Source: Sequoia sempervirens (Eukaryota > Streptophyta > Pinopsida > Cupressales > Cupressaceae). Taken from it: a stretch of 64,000 nucleotides of DNA. Position 1 is the stretch's first letter; each line of letters begins with the position of its first letter. This document shows, one piece after another, positions 12,595-24,038 of the stretch. The translations under genes were made by a program, and so were the position numbers. The stretch covers positions 1-64,000 of the forward strand of contig VDFB02139289.1 of NCBI GenBank assembly GCA_007258455.2, read 5' to 3'. The notes under the pieces were generated by a model. It was not told where the DNA came from and ran no database searches. It worked only from the letters and a program-made list of their open reading frames with translations.

Positions 12595-13053
12595 CTAAAA
12601 TTCATGGGCACTAAGGCCCATCGAACTGGCACACCACTTGAACTTTTCTGTGCTCACTGGTTTCATCAATGCATCTGCAAAATTTTCCAAAGTATCCACT
12701 TTTTCTAAAGAGACCTTTCCATCCTCCACCATATCTCGTACAAAATGATACTGCACATCAATATGTTTCATTCTGGCATGAAAAGTAGGATTTTTTGCCA
12801 AACAAATAGCACTCTGACTATCATAGTAAATTGTAATTTTTCTTGCATCAAGCCCAATGTTAGAACACAATTTTTTTAACCAAATTTCTTCTTTATAGGC
12901 ATGTGTTGCTGCCATGTATTTTTCCTCTATAGTGGACAAAGTGACTACAACCTTCTGCTTACTCATCCAACTAATTGCACCACCATCCATCATGAAATTA
13001 TATCCACTAGTGGATTTTCTACGAATAATGTCCCCTGCCCAATCAGAATCCAT
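12595..13053 (-). pseudogene. Copia 1 RNase H
   Basis: An open frame of 152 codons spanning the copia RNase H. It shows MDSDWAGD near the start, KSTSGYNFMM, the SKQKVVVTLSTIEEKYMAA block (catalytic Glu region), YYDSQSAICLAKNP with the next Asp, and the terminal KHIDVQYHFVRDMVEDG and NFADALMKP blocks. The ending lies about 50 bases before the polypurine tract, as expected for the C-terminus of the polyprotein. The domain itself looks intact, but it is separated from RT by stops. Confidence 0.9.
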
Positions 13054-13149
13054 ATACCCTCAAATGTTGAGAGTCCTCTATGATTCAACCAAATTTCCAT
13101 AGTAACACAAAGCATATCTTGAAGTACCCTTCAGATATCTGAACACTCT

Positions 13150-14331
13150 TTTCTCAACATCTCAATGTGTCCTTCCAGGATTTTCCATAAAATGACTTAG
13201 TACTCCCACTGCTTGGGCAATGTATGGCCTTATACAGACGATTGCATACATTAAAATACCAATTGCACTAGCATAAGGCACTCTGGTCATGTCCTCCATC
13301 TCAGTAGGATATTTTGGACAGTCTTCAACAAATAGATTCATTCCCTGCAAAACTAGAACAACTAGCTACTTCCAATCAGTCATACAAAATCTCTCCAGAA
13401 TAGTATTAATATACTTACTTTGACTGAGCCAAATTTTTCTACTCTTCTTGTCCCTAGTTATTTCCATTCCCAGAATATACCTGGCTGCACCAAGATCTTT
13501 CATTTTGAACTTTGCAAAAAATGAGATTTTAGATTAGAAATCATTAACTTACTATTTCCAATGAACAACATATCATCAACATAGAGAGCAATAATAAGAA
13601 TACAATCACTTTCAGTTTTGAAGTACACACAATCATTAGACTTTGATCTTACAAATCCCAATGACAAAACAAAAGTATCAAACTTCTGGTACCACATATA
13701 CAGAGATTTTTTCAACTTGCAAACTAGATTTTCTTTACCATTTTTTACAAAGTGCTTAGGCTAGGACATATAAATTTCTTCTTCAAGGTCACCATGAAGA
13801 AATGTTGTCTTCACATCCATCTATTCAATCTCTAAGTTATACGTTGCTGCAAGTGACAAAACAAATTTGATAGACGTCAGCTTAGCTACAGGAGAAAAAA
13901 TTTATCCATAATCAATTCCATCTACTTGGGAATATCCCTTCGCAAACCAACCTCACCTTATACTTTTCCACACTGCCATCTAGACCTATTTTATTTTTAA
14001 ATACCCATTTGTAGCCCACAAATTTTCCACCTTCAGGCAAGGGCACCAAAATCCAAGTATCATTATTTTCTAATGATGTCATTTCTTCATTCATAGCTTC
14101 CAACCAAGTGTTTGAATCAGACATTCTAAATGCCTCTTTCATAGTCCTAGGATCATCAGTCCTAGAAATTAAAGCATAGGCACAAGTAGAATCTAACATA
14201 GAGAACATATACCTATCAGGTTGCTTTCTTTCACGTGTTGACCTCCTCACAGGCTGAGGTTGTTCTTCATCTTCAGAACTCTCAGAACTACTTGAGCTCT
14301 CCTTAGTTCTAGGTACATTTTGAATTTTCAA
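13150..14331 (-). pseudogene. Copia 1 reverse transcriptase (broken)
   Basis: Three open pieces. 14331-13912 holds the integrase-RT linker, with a Ser/Glu-rich stretch, then RRSTRERKQPDRY, followed by the RT start WLEAMNEEMTSLENNDTW and GYKWVFKNK. 13715-13500 holds SLYMWYQKFDTFV and the catalytic ALYVDDMLFIGN. 13350-13162 holds the thumb, VPYASAIGILMYAIVCIRPYI. Frameshifts and stops lie between them. Copies DNA from element RNA in the particle when intact. Confidence 0.9.
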
Positions 14332-14394
14332 TTCCTCTTTATCTGGTGTCAGAGGAATTTCAACTACATCCTTTTTATTTTCTAATTTTTTCTT

Positions 14395-15732
14395 TGACTA
14401 TAGATCTAGAGTAGAAGGCTTCAACTCATGAAAAATAACACTTATGTTGTACAAAACCTTCTCAATATCATAATTCCAAAGCTTGTATCATATTATGGCA
14501 GCACTATAGCCAATAAAAAATACATTTAACAGCCTTGTTTTCCAATTTAGATCTTTTTTCATTCAACACATATGCATATGCCTCACAACCAAAGACACAA
14601 ATGTGTCTCAAAGAGAGCTTCTTTCTAGACCATGCTTCCAAAGGTGTTTTTTCAACAAGAGTGGAATTAGGAGAACCGTTTATCAAGTAACATTATTATG
14701 ATATTGCTATCAGGATTCAACCGTGTAGTTTCAACCATTCGATATCATGAGAGATGGGTTCTTGTTGAACCACTACTCATGAAACATGGGTCAATGAGTT
14801 TGACTCGAAACTACACGGTTGAATCCTGATATCAATATCATAATTTGACACGCTGTGGAAAAATACCTCCTACTTATCAAGTAACATGATGTTACAACTG
14901 CCTCAGCCCAAAACGTCTCCTCCAAGCTAGCACTACTTAGCATAATTCATGCTCTTTCCATCACTGTCCTATTGAACCTTTCTGCAACTCCATTTTGCTG
15001 TGGAGTGTAGGGTGTAGTTTTATGTCTTTTAATTCCATGATCTTTAGAGTACCTTTTGAACTCGTCAGAACAAAACTCACCACCATTGTTAGTCCTTAAA
15101 CATTTTATTTTTCTTCCAGTCTAATTTTCCACAAGGTTTTTAAATTCCTTAAAATGACTGAACACCTCTGATTTACTTTTCAAAAAATAAGCAAATGCCC
15201 TTCTTGAATAGTCATCAATGAATGATACATAATATATTGATTTAGACAAAGAAGGAACATTTACTATACCAAAAACATCATAATGAATGTAATCAAGTAA
15301 ACTAGAAGATTTGTGAGGACTGTAGTAAAAAGAAACATAGTGTTGTTTACCATATATACAATGTTCACAAAACTCGAATTCAAGGTTACAATCATCAAGC
15401 CCTTCAACCAGGTTTTTATTTTTCAAGGTTTTTAAACCTTTTTCTCCAATGTGGCCAAGCCTATGATTCCAAAGCATAGTATTTTCTACTGGAAGTTTTA
15501 CTTCTGTAGAGTTTGTACTATCAAGAACTTTTTCCTCTTTTTCTCCATGAGTAGCCTTTTGTGACTTTGTAGAGACACTATTGCATTGTACAAAAATTTC
15601 ATCTAGCTTATACAAGGTACCAATATGTGCACCCCTAGCTTGCAACATTGAGACTCTAGTCATTTTACAACCATTTCTAGAAAATGAGACTTGAAATCCG
15701 ACATCTTTCAGCTTACTAACATAAATTAGATT
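14395..15732 (-). pseudogene. Copia 1 integrase (broken, with hairpin insertion)
   Basis: The frame 15663-15121 has the HHCC zinc finger (WNHRLGHIGEKGLKTL ... CEHCIYGKQH) and first catalytic Asp (YIHYDVFG). The second catalytic position at about 15089-15091 reads Asn (LRTNNGGEF), which would disable strand transfer. The conserved TPQQNGVAERFNRT block follows. The reading is then split at 14694-14887 by a hairpin-forming insertion and continues in 14686-14504 (NGSPNSTLVEKTPLEAWSR). Confidence 0.9.
14694..14887. mobile_element. 180-base hairpin (MITE-like) insertion with 14-base target duplication
   Basis: Two 38-base arms at 14695-14732 and 14807-14844 are inverted copies differing at one position and enclose a 74-base loop. 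A 29-base tail (14845-14873) follows the right arm. The 14 bases ttatcaagtaacat occur on both sides (14680-14693 and 14874-14887). Removing the insert plus one copy restores the integrase reading across the joint, so this is a true insertion. It has no coding capacity. The duplication is longer than hAT or Mutator elements make (8-9 bases), so the family is unclear. Confidence 0.8.
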
Positions 15733-16773
15733 TCAATCCAGACATGGTATATGCATTACATCATTGATTCCCTTCACTTTTCCCTCGGGGAACTGAATTC
15801 TGACTCTTCCACGATCAACTATTTCCAGAGATGTATCACTTGCCAAGTACACCCTTCCACCATCATTTTTTTCATACTTAGTGAACCAATCTCTATGATA
15901 TGTCATGTGGAAAGATGCTCTAGAATCAATTAGCCAGACATCATCTGATGCCTGAGCTTCCAAGGCTGCAATGAAGGCATTTGCATCACTCTGAGAAGAA
16001 TCATTGTCGAAAGAATTCTTCTTCTTCTTCTTTTTCTCCTCTTTGCAATCCTTACGGACATGACTAGTTTGCCCACAATTCCAACACTTCACCTTGGGCT
16101 TCTTGCTAGGAGACTTTGATCTCCCTTCTAATTTTGATTTGAAATTCTTATACTTCTTTCCTTTTTCTCTCGATCTCCCTCGAAAAACATGAGCCTCCTT
16201 CACCATCTCAGAAGATTTTCTTCTCATCTCTTCTGATAACAAAGAAGCAACAACATCTTCCATCTTAAAAGTGGATTTCATACTCCCAATAGCCATCACC
16301 AAGTGATCCCAAGAATCTGGCAAAGAACATAACATCATACAACAATCTTCTTTATCAATTTTCACACCCACAGATGCTAACTGAGCAGTTAGCATGTTGA
16401 AAGAATTCAAATGATTAGCAGCAACAGAGACTCCTTTCTGCATTTTCAAAGAGTACAACTTCTTCCTTAAGAACAACTTATTCACCAAGGACTTGCCTTG
16501 ATAAATCGCTCCTAGTCTTTTCCACAAAGAAGATGCAGTATTTTCTTCATGAACATTTAGAAGAACAAAGTTTGCTAAACAAAGCCTTATCAGCCCCGCT
16601 GATTTTTGATATGAAAGGTCCCAATCCTCTTGCTTCATGCCTGTAGGCTTCATTCTAGACACAACAAGCCATAGATCATGATCAACCAACAAATCTTCCA
16701 TTTTGAGTTTCCACAACTCAAAATTGTTGCCATTGAATTTCTCAATTTCAATCTTTCTTAGCATGCTTGCCAT
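15733..16773 (-). CDS. Copia 1 Gag-protease (open frame fragment of Gag-Pol)
   Basis: 346 uninterrupted codons, the longest element frame here apart from the copia 3 RT-RNase H. Residues 1-200 are a copia capsid region: MASMLRKIEIEKFNGNNFEL, a start typical of TNT1-like Gag, then LWKRLGAIYQGK and LPDSWDHLVMAI. Residues 200-230 are basic. The zinc knuckle CWNCGQTSHVRKDC is at about 230-243, followed by a Lys run and Asn/Asp/Ser linker. The protease starts at about 280, where the active site reads DSRAS where DSGAS is expected. The frame then stops at 15733 while homology continues, so the polyprotein is truncated. The initiator Met follows the primer site by about 100 bases. Confidence 0.85.
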   Translation of the reverse strand: MASMLRKIEIEKFNGNNFELWKLKMEDLLVDHDLWLVVSRMKPTGMKQEDWDLSYQKSAGLIRLCLANFVLLNVHEENTASSLWKRLGAIYQGKSLVNKLFLRKKLYSLKMQKGVSVAANHLNSFNMLTAQLASVGVKIDKEDCCMMLCSLPDSWDHLVMAIGSMKSTFKMEDVVASLLSEEMRRKSSEMVKEAHVFRGRSREKGKKYKNFKSKLEGRSKSPSKKPKVKCWNCGQTSHVRKDCKEEKKKKKKNSFDNDSSQSDANAFIAALEAQASDDVWLIDSRASFHMTYHRDWFTKYEKNDGGRVYLASDTSLEIVDRGRVRIQFPEGKVKGINDVMHIPCLD

Positions 16774-16874
16774 CTTAATCTATAATTCGAATTACTAGAC
16801 TTCTACAATACTCCTGTTGAATAGAAATGACACAAAAAACCCAACGTATCCACAAGGATAACATAACTGGCCAG

Positions 16875-16886
16875 GCTCTGATACCA
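16875..16886 (-). other. Copia 1 primer-binding site
   Basis: Minus strand TGGTATCAGAGC, complementary to the 3' end of initiator Met tRNA, the usual primer of plant copia elements. It begins two bases inside the 5' LTR and so fixes the LTR edge at 16889. Confidence 0.9.
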
Positions 16887-16888
16887 TT

Positions 16889-18217
16889 TGTAAGGAAAGC
16901 TTAGGTGTTGAACAAACTCTCCTAACGTCAAAACCTCAGGGAAGAATGCATATGTGACTTTAAATTTTGCAATTACAACTCAATTAAGATACTCATGAAA
17001 GAAATAATAGAAAAAAAGAAATGAACATACACAACTGAACACCATATTTACATGGGAAAACCCTTATGGGAGGAAAACCCACCACACCAAGAAAAGTCTC
17101 TTTGTATTACAATAAAAATAATTACATATACAGTACAAACTTCACTTTCTGATGTCAATTTACAGTACCATAATTTCCTAATCAACCTTGCACAGAAATG
17201 CTCTCAGAAACATCCAATGAATTCACTCAGAATAATTCGTATTCAATTGAGTAACATTTTATTATCTCACATGTTGTACATTGTCACCCACCATTACCAA
17301 AGCATAATCAATCTCCTCACAATCTATTCACCTTCCACATAGGAATGGTCACAATGGTCCAACTGCTAATGGTTCACCTTTCACTTCTTTGATTGGCTTA
17401 GAACAAACCACGTAGGATAGACATTTGGTCAAGGTGTTCAAATTGTGTCACATTTCGGTGAGACACTAGGCCGTGTCTCCTTGATGCCACAATTCCCAAT
17501 CACAAAACCATCGACAATACCACCGCTATCAGTGAAACATCATACCAAACACAAATCCAGCTTATGCAGATCTATCGGCAAGAGTTTCGCTATCGTTAAG
17601 AGTCTTACAAAACCTTATGTCATACTGATGTTCATCATGCAGAGCTGTCGGTGAGACAAGGGCTATCAACAAGAGTTCATACCAAAAACATACCCATCAG
17701 TGAGACAAACAATATCACTAAGACTTCACACCGATGTTCAACTCATGTAGCTCTATAGGTGAGACCATCGCTATCAGTGAGACATCATACCGAGCATAGA
17801 ATAGTTAGAGAGAAATGCTATCACCAAGAGGTCATATCGAATGCACCAGCCTGTCGATGAGACCACATCCATCGGCAAGAGTCTTCCTGATGTCATCCAT
17901 TTCCTATGTGAAAAACCTTGACAAGACATACTTTATCAGAATAAGTCATTTTGAATGTTCATGCCTCTCCCTGATAACCATTAGAAACCAATAGGTCAGC
18001 AAGAGATCTGTTCTGGCAGAATGAGATGGAAGTTTCATAGTGATTGACATGTCTTGTTGATGACTCCTATCGGAAAGATAGAACCAAAGTCTTGGTGACC
18101 TAAGCACTTCAAATGTTTAGAACATAGTTGCTAGTTGGTAAGACTTCCAAAGGGTCTCACCAAATTTTCTCTTTCAAGAGTTTACATGCCAATAAGATTG
18201 AGGCACATTTTCCAACA
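16889..18217 (-). repeat. Copia 1 5' LTR
   Basis: 1329 bases with plus-strand ends tgtaagg...ccaaca. 17404-18217 matches the 3' LTR at 11668-12542, and the first 515 bases have no partner because the other LTR is truncated. Repeated short motifs (tcggtgagac, tcggcaagag and decayed forms) fill 17450-18170. Confidence 0.85.
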
Positions 18218-18931
18218 TAAACATATACATATGCATGTCATTGGTTCCATTGAATAGTTCCATGCGTATAAGCAACTCATGCATGAGTGTACATAGGTAT
18301 GTCTACCTATGTATCATTATGTATGTGTTTCTTTGTGTGTATGGTCTATCATCATCATGCATGTGTGTATGCATACACATACCTCATATATTTCGCATAT
18401 CAATACAAGCATAGTAACAGGGAAAAGAAATCTCAAGCTCAAATAGATAAACATTACCCAATAATGCACTCAATAGTAAAGAAGACTCTTATTAAAGCAA
18501 ACATATTATCTAAGAATGACTTACCAATTTCCCACTTAATAACCCAACTCAATTATTCTATTGTGGTGTGTGTAAGCTCAGATATGTTACATTATTGGTT
18601 ACCTAACCAAGACCTTCTACTGAGTGATACTTCCCCTCCACTTGGAGTATTTGAACATATACCTACAATCAGTAACACATGCACACAACAATTAGTTGCT
18701 CACAAAATATTCAATATACATATTGCATCTCCAAAGTTAGAATATTAACATAATATTCATCCAATCACATAAATACATTCCTTCATATAACATTAAATGA
18801 GATGACATTAATTCATTAATTAGTTATAACAAAGTGCACACACAATTTATTCATTCACTAAATTCACATTACATTCACATTTTACCCTACATAGTAATAG
18901 TAAATAGTAATTGCACAATTGGGGTGTAATA
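18218..18931 (-). repeat. Ty3/gypsy 5' LTR, outer part
   Basis: Continues the gypsy LTR to its outer end. It matches 2276-2993 and ends in gtgtaata where the other copy has gtgtaaca, a single C/T change, so the terminus is complete. Its first roughly 580 bases repeat sequence already present at 11090-11667 left of copia 1. Copia 2 internal sequence starts at the next base, so the gypsy element had inserted into copia 2. Confidence 0.8.
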
Positions 18932-19800
18932 GCTACAAGAACTGAAACATAATTGTGGCACCATAGACTTGGGCACATGAGTGAGAAAGGGATGAAGATC
19001 CTTCACTCTAGAAAGTTATTACCAGGTCTGAAGTAGATTGACTTGGAGTTATGAGAAAAATATTTTTATGGAAAACAAAAAAGAGTTCAATTTCTCAAAG
19101 TTGGGAAAGAGAAGAAGAGTGAGAAATTAGAGCTTGTGCATTCAGATGTATGGGAACTAGCTTAGGTATCTTCTCTTGGTGGCTCTTGTTATTATGTTAC
19201 TTTTATTGATGATGCAACTAGGAAAACATGGGTGTATTTCCTAAAACAAAAATAAGAAGTATTTGAAACTTTTAACAAGTGGAAATCTTTGGTTCAAAAT
19301 GAGACAGGAAAAAAATTGGAGTGTCTCATATCTAATAATGGATGCAATTATTACAGTAGAGAGTTTGAAAATTATTTCTCATACAATGGAATTCGTAGGC
19401 ATAAAATGGTTCCTAGAACCCCACAAGAAAATGGTGTGTTTGAGAGGATGAATAGGACCATTATGTAGCATGCAAGGAGCATGGGATTGCATGTTGTACT
19501 ACCCTTACACTTTTGGGTAGATGTTGTACATACCACTATTTACTTAATAAATAGGGGACCTTCAAATCCTTTGTATGGTGGCATTCTAGAGGAGGCATAG
19601 ATGAGTAAAAAGGTAAACTATTCATTTATGAAAAGACTTTAGTTGTGAATCTTTTGTCCATGTTGATAGTGAAAATAAAACCAAGCTTGAGGCTAAGTCT
19701 AAAAAATATACCTTCATTGTATATGGAGTAGATGAATTTGGTTATCAGTTATGGGATTATGAAAATCATAAAATAATTAGGAACATAGATGTTATATTCA
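18932..19800 (+). pseudogene. Copia 2 integrase (broken)
   Basis: Plus-strand copia pol fragment starting inside the pre-integrase zinc finger: LWHHRLGHMSEKGMKILHS from 18953. Then follow YVTFIDDATRKTWVYFL-type sequence and the core at 19263-19451, where the second catalytic position again reads Asn (ISNNG). VPRTPQENGV and ERMNRTIM blocks are recognisable. Multiple stops (for example TAG at 19467) and frameshifts. Gag, protease, primer site and 5' LTR of this element are not present in the window. Confidence 0.85.
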
Positions 19801-20790
19801 ATGAGAAGGTCGTGTATAAGGATCAACTGCAAGAAAAGAAGCATGAAAAATCCATAAAGGAATATGTGGTGCTAGATGAGATTCTAGAAAATAAAATACC
19901 AGTGGTACCTGATGCTCAACAACAAGAAGTTATTCCACATACTCCTGCAAGTTTTAGATATTCTAAAAGGATAACCAGACCTCCAAAAAAAAAGTATCCC
20001 TCATTATATTCTATATTATTAGCTAATTCTAGTGAACTTGAAGGTTATGAAGAAGCAATGCAGGTAGATACCAAAGAGCAGTGGGAGCTAGTCATGAAAG
20101 AGGAAATGGATTCCTTGCACTACAAAATCAGAATTGGGACTTAGTCTAATTTCCTACAAGAAAAAGAGCATTTCCAAATAAATAGGTTTACAAGTTGAAG
20201 GAAGAAGATGGAGGAAAGAAAAGATATAAGGCCAGACTCATGGTAAAAGGTTTTTCACAAAAAAAGGTATAGATTTTGATGAAATATTTTCTTTGATTGT
20301 AAAGATGACTTTTATTAGAACTATTCTAAGTCTTGTGGCTGCAAAATATTTGCATCTTGAACAGTTAGATGTGAAAAAAACATTTCTCCATGGGGATTTG
20401 GAAGAGGAAATATACATGTAGCAACCATAGGGGTATGAGGTCAAGGATAAAGAGGAATTTGTGTGTAGGTTAAAGAAGAGTTTGTATGGCCTGAAGCAAG
20501 CACCTCGACAATTGTATTTGAAATTTGAAAGTTTTATGGTTGAACAAGGTTACAAAAGATGTCATTTTTGTTATTTTGTTTATTTTAATAAATTGGATAA
20601 TGGAAACTATATTATCCTATTACTTTATGTTGATGACATGCTTATTTTTGGGTCTAACATGTAGCATATTAATGAAGTTAAGAAAAAACTAGAAAATTCA
20701 TTTGATATGAAGGATTTGGGTGCAAAAAAAATCCTTGGTATGAGGATCAACAGGATAGGAAAAATAGAAAATTACTTTTTTCTCCAATTG
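19801..20790 (+). pseudogene. Copia 2 reverse transcriptase (broken)
   Basis: 19812-20144 carries the linker, TPASFRYSKRITRPPKKKYP, and the RT start EEAMQVDTKEQWELVMKEEM. Pieces in other frames follow, including YKARLMVKGF-type and LEQLDVKKTFLHGDLEEEI blocks. 20461-20664 has [20 protein letters not shown] and the catalytic LLYVDDMLIFGSN. Close to TNT1-type RT. At least three stops and several frameshifts interrupt it. Confidence 0.88.
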
Positions 20791-21709
20791 AGTATGTAGA
20801 GAAGGTGTTGGAAAGGTTTAACATACATAATGCAAAAGTTGTTAGTACACCTTTTCCTAGTCATTTTAAGTTGACTAAGGAGATGTGTCCAAAGAAACAA
20901 GAGGAGGAAGATAAAATGTCTAAGATACCATATGAATCAGTAGTTGATAGCTTGATGTATGCAATGGTATGCACAAGGCCAGATACTAAACATGTAGTGG
21001 GAGTTTTGAGTAGGTATATGAGCAATCCAATGGAACATTAAAATACGGTAAATTGGATTCTTCGATATTTGATAGGTACTACTTCAAAGAAACTATGTTT
21101 TGGAGGAATAATTTTTTCTCTCAAAGGATATGTTGACTCTAATATAGTGAGTGATATTGATAGTAGGAGTACTATAGGGTATGTTTTTACTATATGAATT
21201 ACTACTGTCAGTTGGATTTCAAGGTTGGAAAAGGTTGTTGTTCTTTAAACCCTTGAAGCTGAGCATGTTACTACTATGGAAGCTAGCAAGGAGATGATTT
21301 GGTTACAATATTTTCTAGAGGAATTGGGACAAAAACAACAAGATATCCCTTTGTACACTAATAGCCATAGTGACATTCATCTTGCTAAGAATTTAGCTCT
21401 GCATTCAAAAACCAAGCACATACGGCTTAGATACCACTTCATCTAGTCAATTTTGGAGGATGGATAGTTAAGCTAGAGAAAATTCACACTAGTAAATATC
21501 CTACATATATGTTTAGAAAGGAAGGTACATGGGAGAAACTAATTTTCTCATCATTTTCCATTGGCCTTCATGACTGATAATGGTGGACATAAGAAACCAG
21601 CTAGGACTATAATCCGATGGGAGTTGCAAGCATAGCAGTGTCATCTAGGATTAGTCTCCAAGTGTGATATTGTTTGGTGTGGAGCCTAATTAGTCTCCAA
21701 ATGGGAGAT
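20791..21709 (+). pseudogene. Copia 2 RT thumb and RNase H (broken), polypurine tract
   Basis: 20805-21041 holds the RT C-terminal block (IPYESVVDSLMYAMVCTRPD, GVLSRYMSNP). Broken RNase H follows: WILRYLIGTTSKKL, GYVDSN, STIGYVF, TLEAEHVTTMEASKEMIWL, LYTNSHSDIHLAKN and KTKHIRLRYHFI. A second copy-like polypurine stretch lies near 21655. The functional-looking tract aatgggagat at 21700-21709 directly precedes the LTR. Confidence 0.85.
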
Positions 21710-22195
21710 TGTTAGTATGTGGTGAATGATCATGCAAATACTATACACTAGACAGGGTTTGAGGTTGGCTGGGTCTAAGTGGGAGTTTGGGGGTAACAAT
21801 CCTCGATAGCATGGGTTCTAGGGGTGCATCCCTTGAAATTCTTTTTCCATTAACACAAGAAGGTTTTTTTCCAGTTAACATGTCAAGTTTTTCTTGTTGA
21901 CATGTCAAATTAAAAAATGAGTTTGTAAAACCCTAATTTCTAGAAGCTTCCAAAATTTTCATTATAAGTGGTTGGGATGTATGTTGTGGTGTGGTATTCA
22001 TGAGATTGTAATCTCTTTTTCACTAGTAATAAAATCATTGGGTGGCTAAGTTTTTGTGGATGTAGCCCATAATGGGTGAACCGCGTTAAATTTATGTATT
22101 GATCTCTTTTTTTTGTTCTTCATTGTTAATTTTGGGTTATTTAATCTACATATAATTGTTAATATTTATTGCTCCAATCTACTTGAATCCTAACA
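21710..22195 (+). repeat. Copia 2 3' LTR
   Basis: 486 bases with inverted termini TGTTAG...CTAACA, placed directly after the polypurine tract. It contains a run of T-rich and aataaaat sequence at about 22025-22035, consistent with a polyadenylation region. There is no second copy in the window because the 5' half of the element was lost. Confidence 0.85.
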
Positions 22196-22807
22196 CAAAA
22201 AAATAGAATTCAAATCTGAGAAGGGTAGAGACATGTGTATCAATCACTAAAATATTTTTGGAAGTTGATATAAGACTCATTCACCCATGGGTAAATGGGT
22301 CCAAGTACAAGGATTTCAACAATCTTTTCGGGGCCTTTGGTATAGATCTGTAGCTTTTGATTTGTCCCTGGGTTTTAGTGCTAGAAAATCAAAAATCTGA
22401 TCTGTAGATTAGATTTCGTGATTTGACGATAACTTTTGATATTAAATTTTGTAACTTTGACAATTTTGTAAATCTTGCACTTCATAAGGTATTCAAGTAT
22501 TCTTCAACCTAAATCTACAATCACACACACAAGAGAGAAATTTTATTTTTAAGTGAGTAGGGGTTTCCTTAGTCAAAGCCTATTTTGGTAATCAAACCTT
22601 GAATTGAAATAATGAAATGAAAGAGGAAATGAACAATGAACAAAGCTATATTACCACTCAAAAAGCCATTGCATGAAACCTTGATAATTAATATCTTAAG
22701 AGGCCTACAACTTGCATGAAATGGATGAATTGGATGTGGATCTTGACACTTGAAATAATGTTTTGGATGCTTGAATAGATCTTGAAACTATTGGTGATTT
22801 TTTCAGA
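22196..22807. other. Unassigned AT-rich DNA
   Basis: No protein similarity, LTR match or clear repeat seen. It lies between the copia 2 LTR and the point where similarity to the Tat-like LTR begins (22808 against 50342). It may be flank of copia 2 or a replaced end of the Tat-like LTR. Confidence 0.4.
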
Positions 22808-23698
22808 ACTACATACCTTTGAACTTGTCAGGATTAAATTATCAATAAGGGTAAGGATTGGCCAACACATGTAAGGGTTCTTAGGCCTTTACTTCTTTAC
22901 TTTAGGCTCTATAAAACCTAGGAGGGTAATCCTAAATATTGTGCTTACAGATACTGATGTGTCTAGATATCAAACACATAATAAATAGACATGATTCTCC
23001 TTAAATGTTTAATATACACAATACCCTAAAGATTTTGTTAACGTTCATGGCAGTGACTAACTTAAAATAAGAGAAAATGTAATTCATTAAGATTCATACA
23101 CACTCAGAAAGAGATTTACAAGTAAGTTGATTTTCATTTTGTGATCAACCGTTAAATTGGTTACCACAACTGGAGTATAATTACTTTGCTAGACTAGTTA
23201 CATATTCTTGGAATAGAGTCAAACCAAATAACCACATGATTAGCTAACAATTTTATATTAAATGACAATACCTAAAGCCTTGAAAATATTACACTACAAT
23301 ATTTCCACTTATCATCTCCACAATTTACTTCTTACTAGCATCCTCATATATGACTTATTTCAAACCCACTATTATAGTCAAGCATTTACATACATTCATT
23401 GAATTAATAAGCAAGAATAGAGCAGTGCATCCATTGGAAATGAACAGAGACAAATAAAATAACCATTGATTATATTATTCATAGTCTGTATACCCTGTAC
23501 ATAGGAGAGTATCATGTAGAAACTTTATAAAAAATTTCTATACATATTACCATTGTCATTATCAAAAACCATATACGTATTGACTAAAATTTTCCCAAAA
23601 ATATATTACTAGAAATTTTGGTATCCATTTTTGTCTTTGTGTATAGACCCTTCAAGGAAAACTACCCATTGACCTCCTCTCATAATCAGCCTTGAAAT

Positions 23699-23709
23699 CC
23701 CTTTTATAC
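23699..23709 (-). promoter_or_regulatory. TATA-like box of Tat-like LTR (left copy)
   Basis: Minus GTATAAAAGGG. The paralogous LTR has CTTATAAAAGGG at 61049-61060. Position and conservation suggest the LTR promoter, with U3 to the right and R/U5 to the left. Confidence 0.5.
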
Positions 23710-24038
23710 AAAAAGGGAGCAACAAGCATCAGGCTGAGTTACACCTACATTTCACTTTCATTTCAAAATGAATTTCACCAAAATGTGAAAATATTCCCCA
23801 ATCAGTTACAAGTAATTATTTGTAGGATAGAGGTAGGCGAAAAGAAAAAATCCAAAAAATTGTTAGTTAGAGAAGACCCTCCAGTCTTCAAAAAGCATAA
23901 CTATCATAGCATCAAAAACATGCAAGTTCACACTGAACCAATAAATGTCACCATCAACACCAAAGGCACAAATAAATAGAGACCCACAATGAGGTAGCAC
24001 AAAGGACCAAAAATTGAGCATAACTCAAAAAGGGAATG

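Larger units (their letters stand above)
11668..18217 (-). mobile_element. Copia 1: Ty1/copia retrotransposon inside the gypsy LTR
   Basis: A nearly complete minus-strand copia element: 5' LTR 16889-18217, primer site, gag-protease, integrase, RT, RNase H, polypurine tract and a truncated 3' LTR 11668-12542. The domain order PR-INT-RT-RNH defines Ty1/copia. Protein blocks resemble the TNT1/Tork branch. The gag-protease frame is open for 346 codons, so this is probably one of the younger insertions. It lies within gypsy LTR sequence on both sides, but the two flanks are not adjacent parts of that LTR. Confidence 0.9.
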
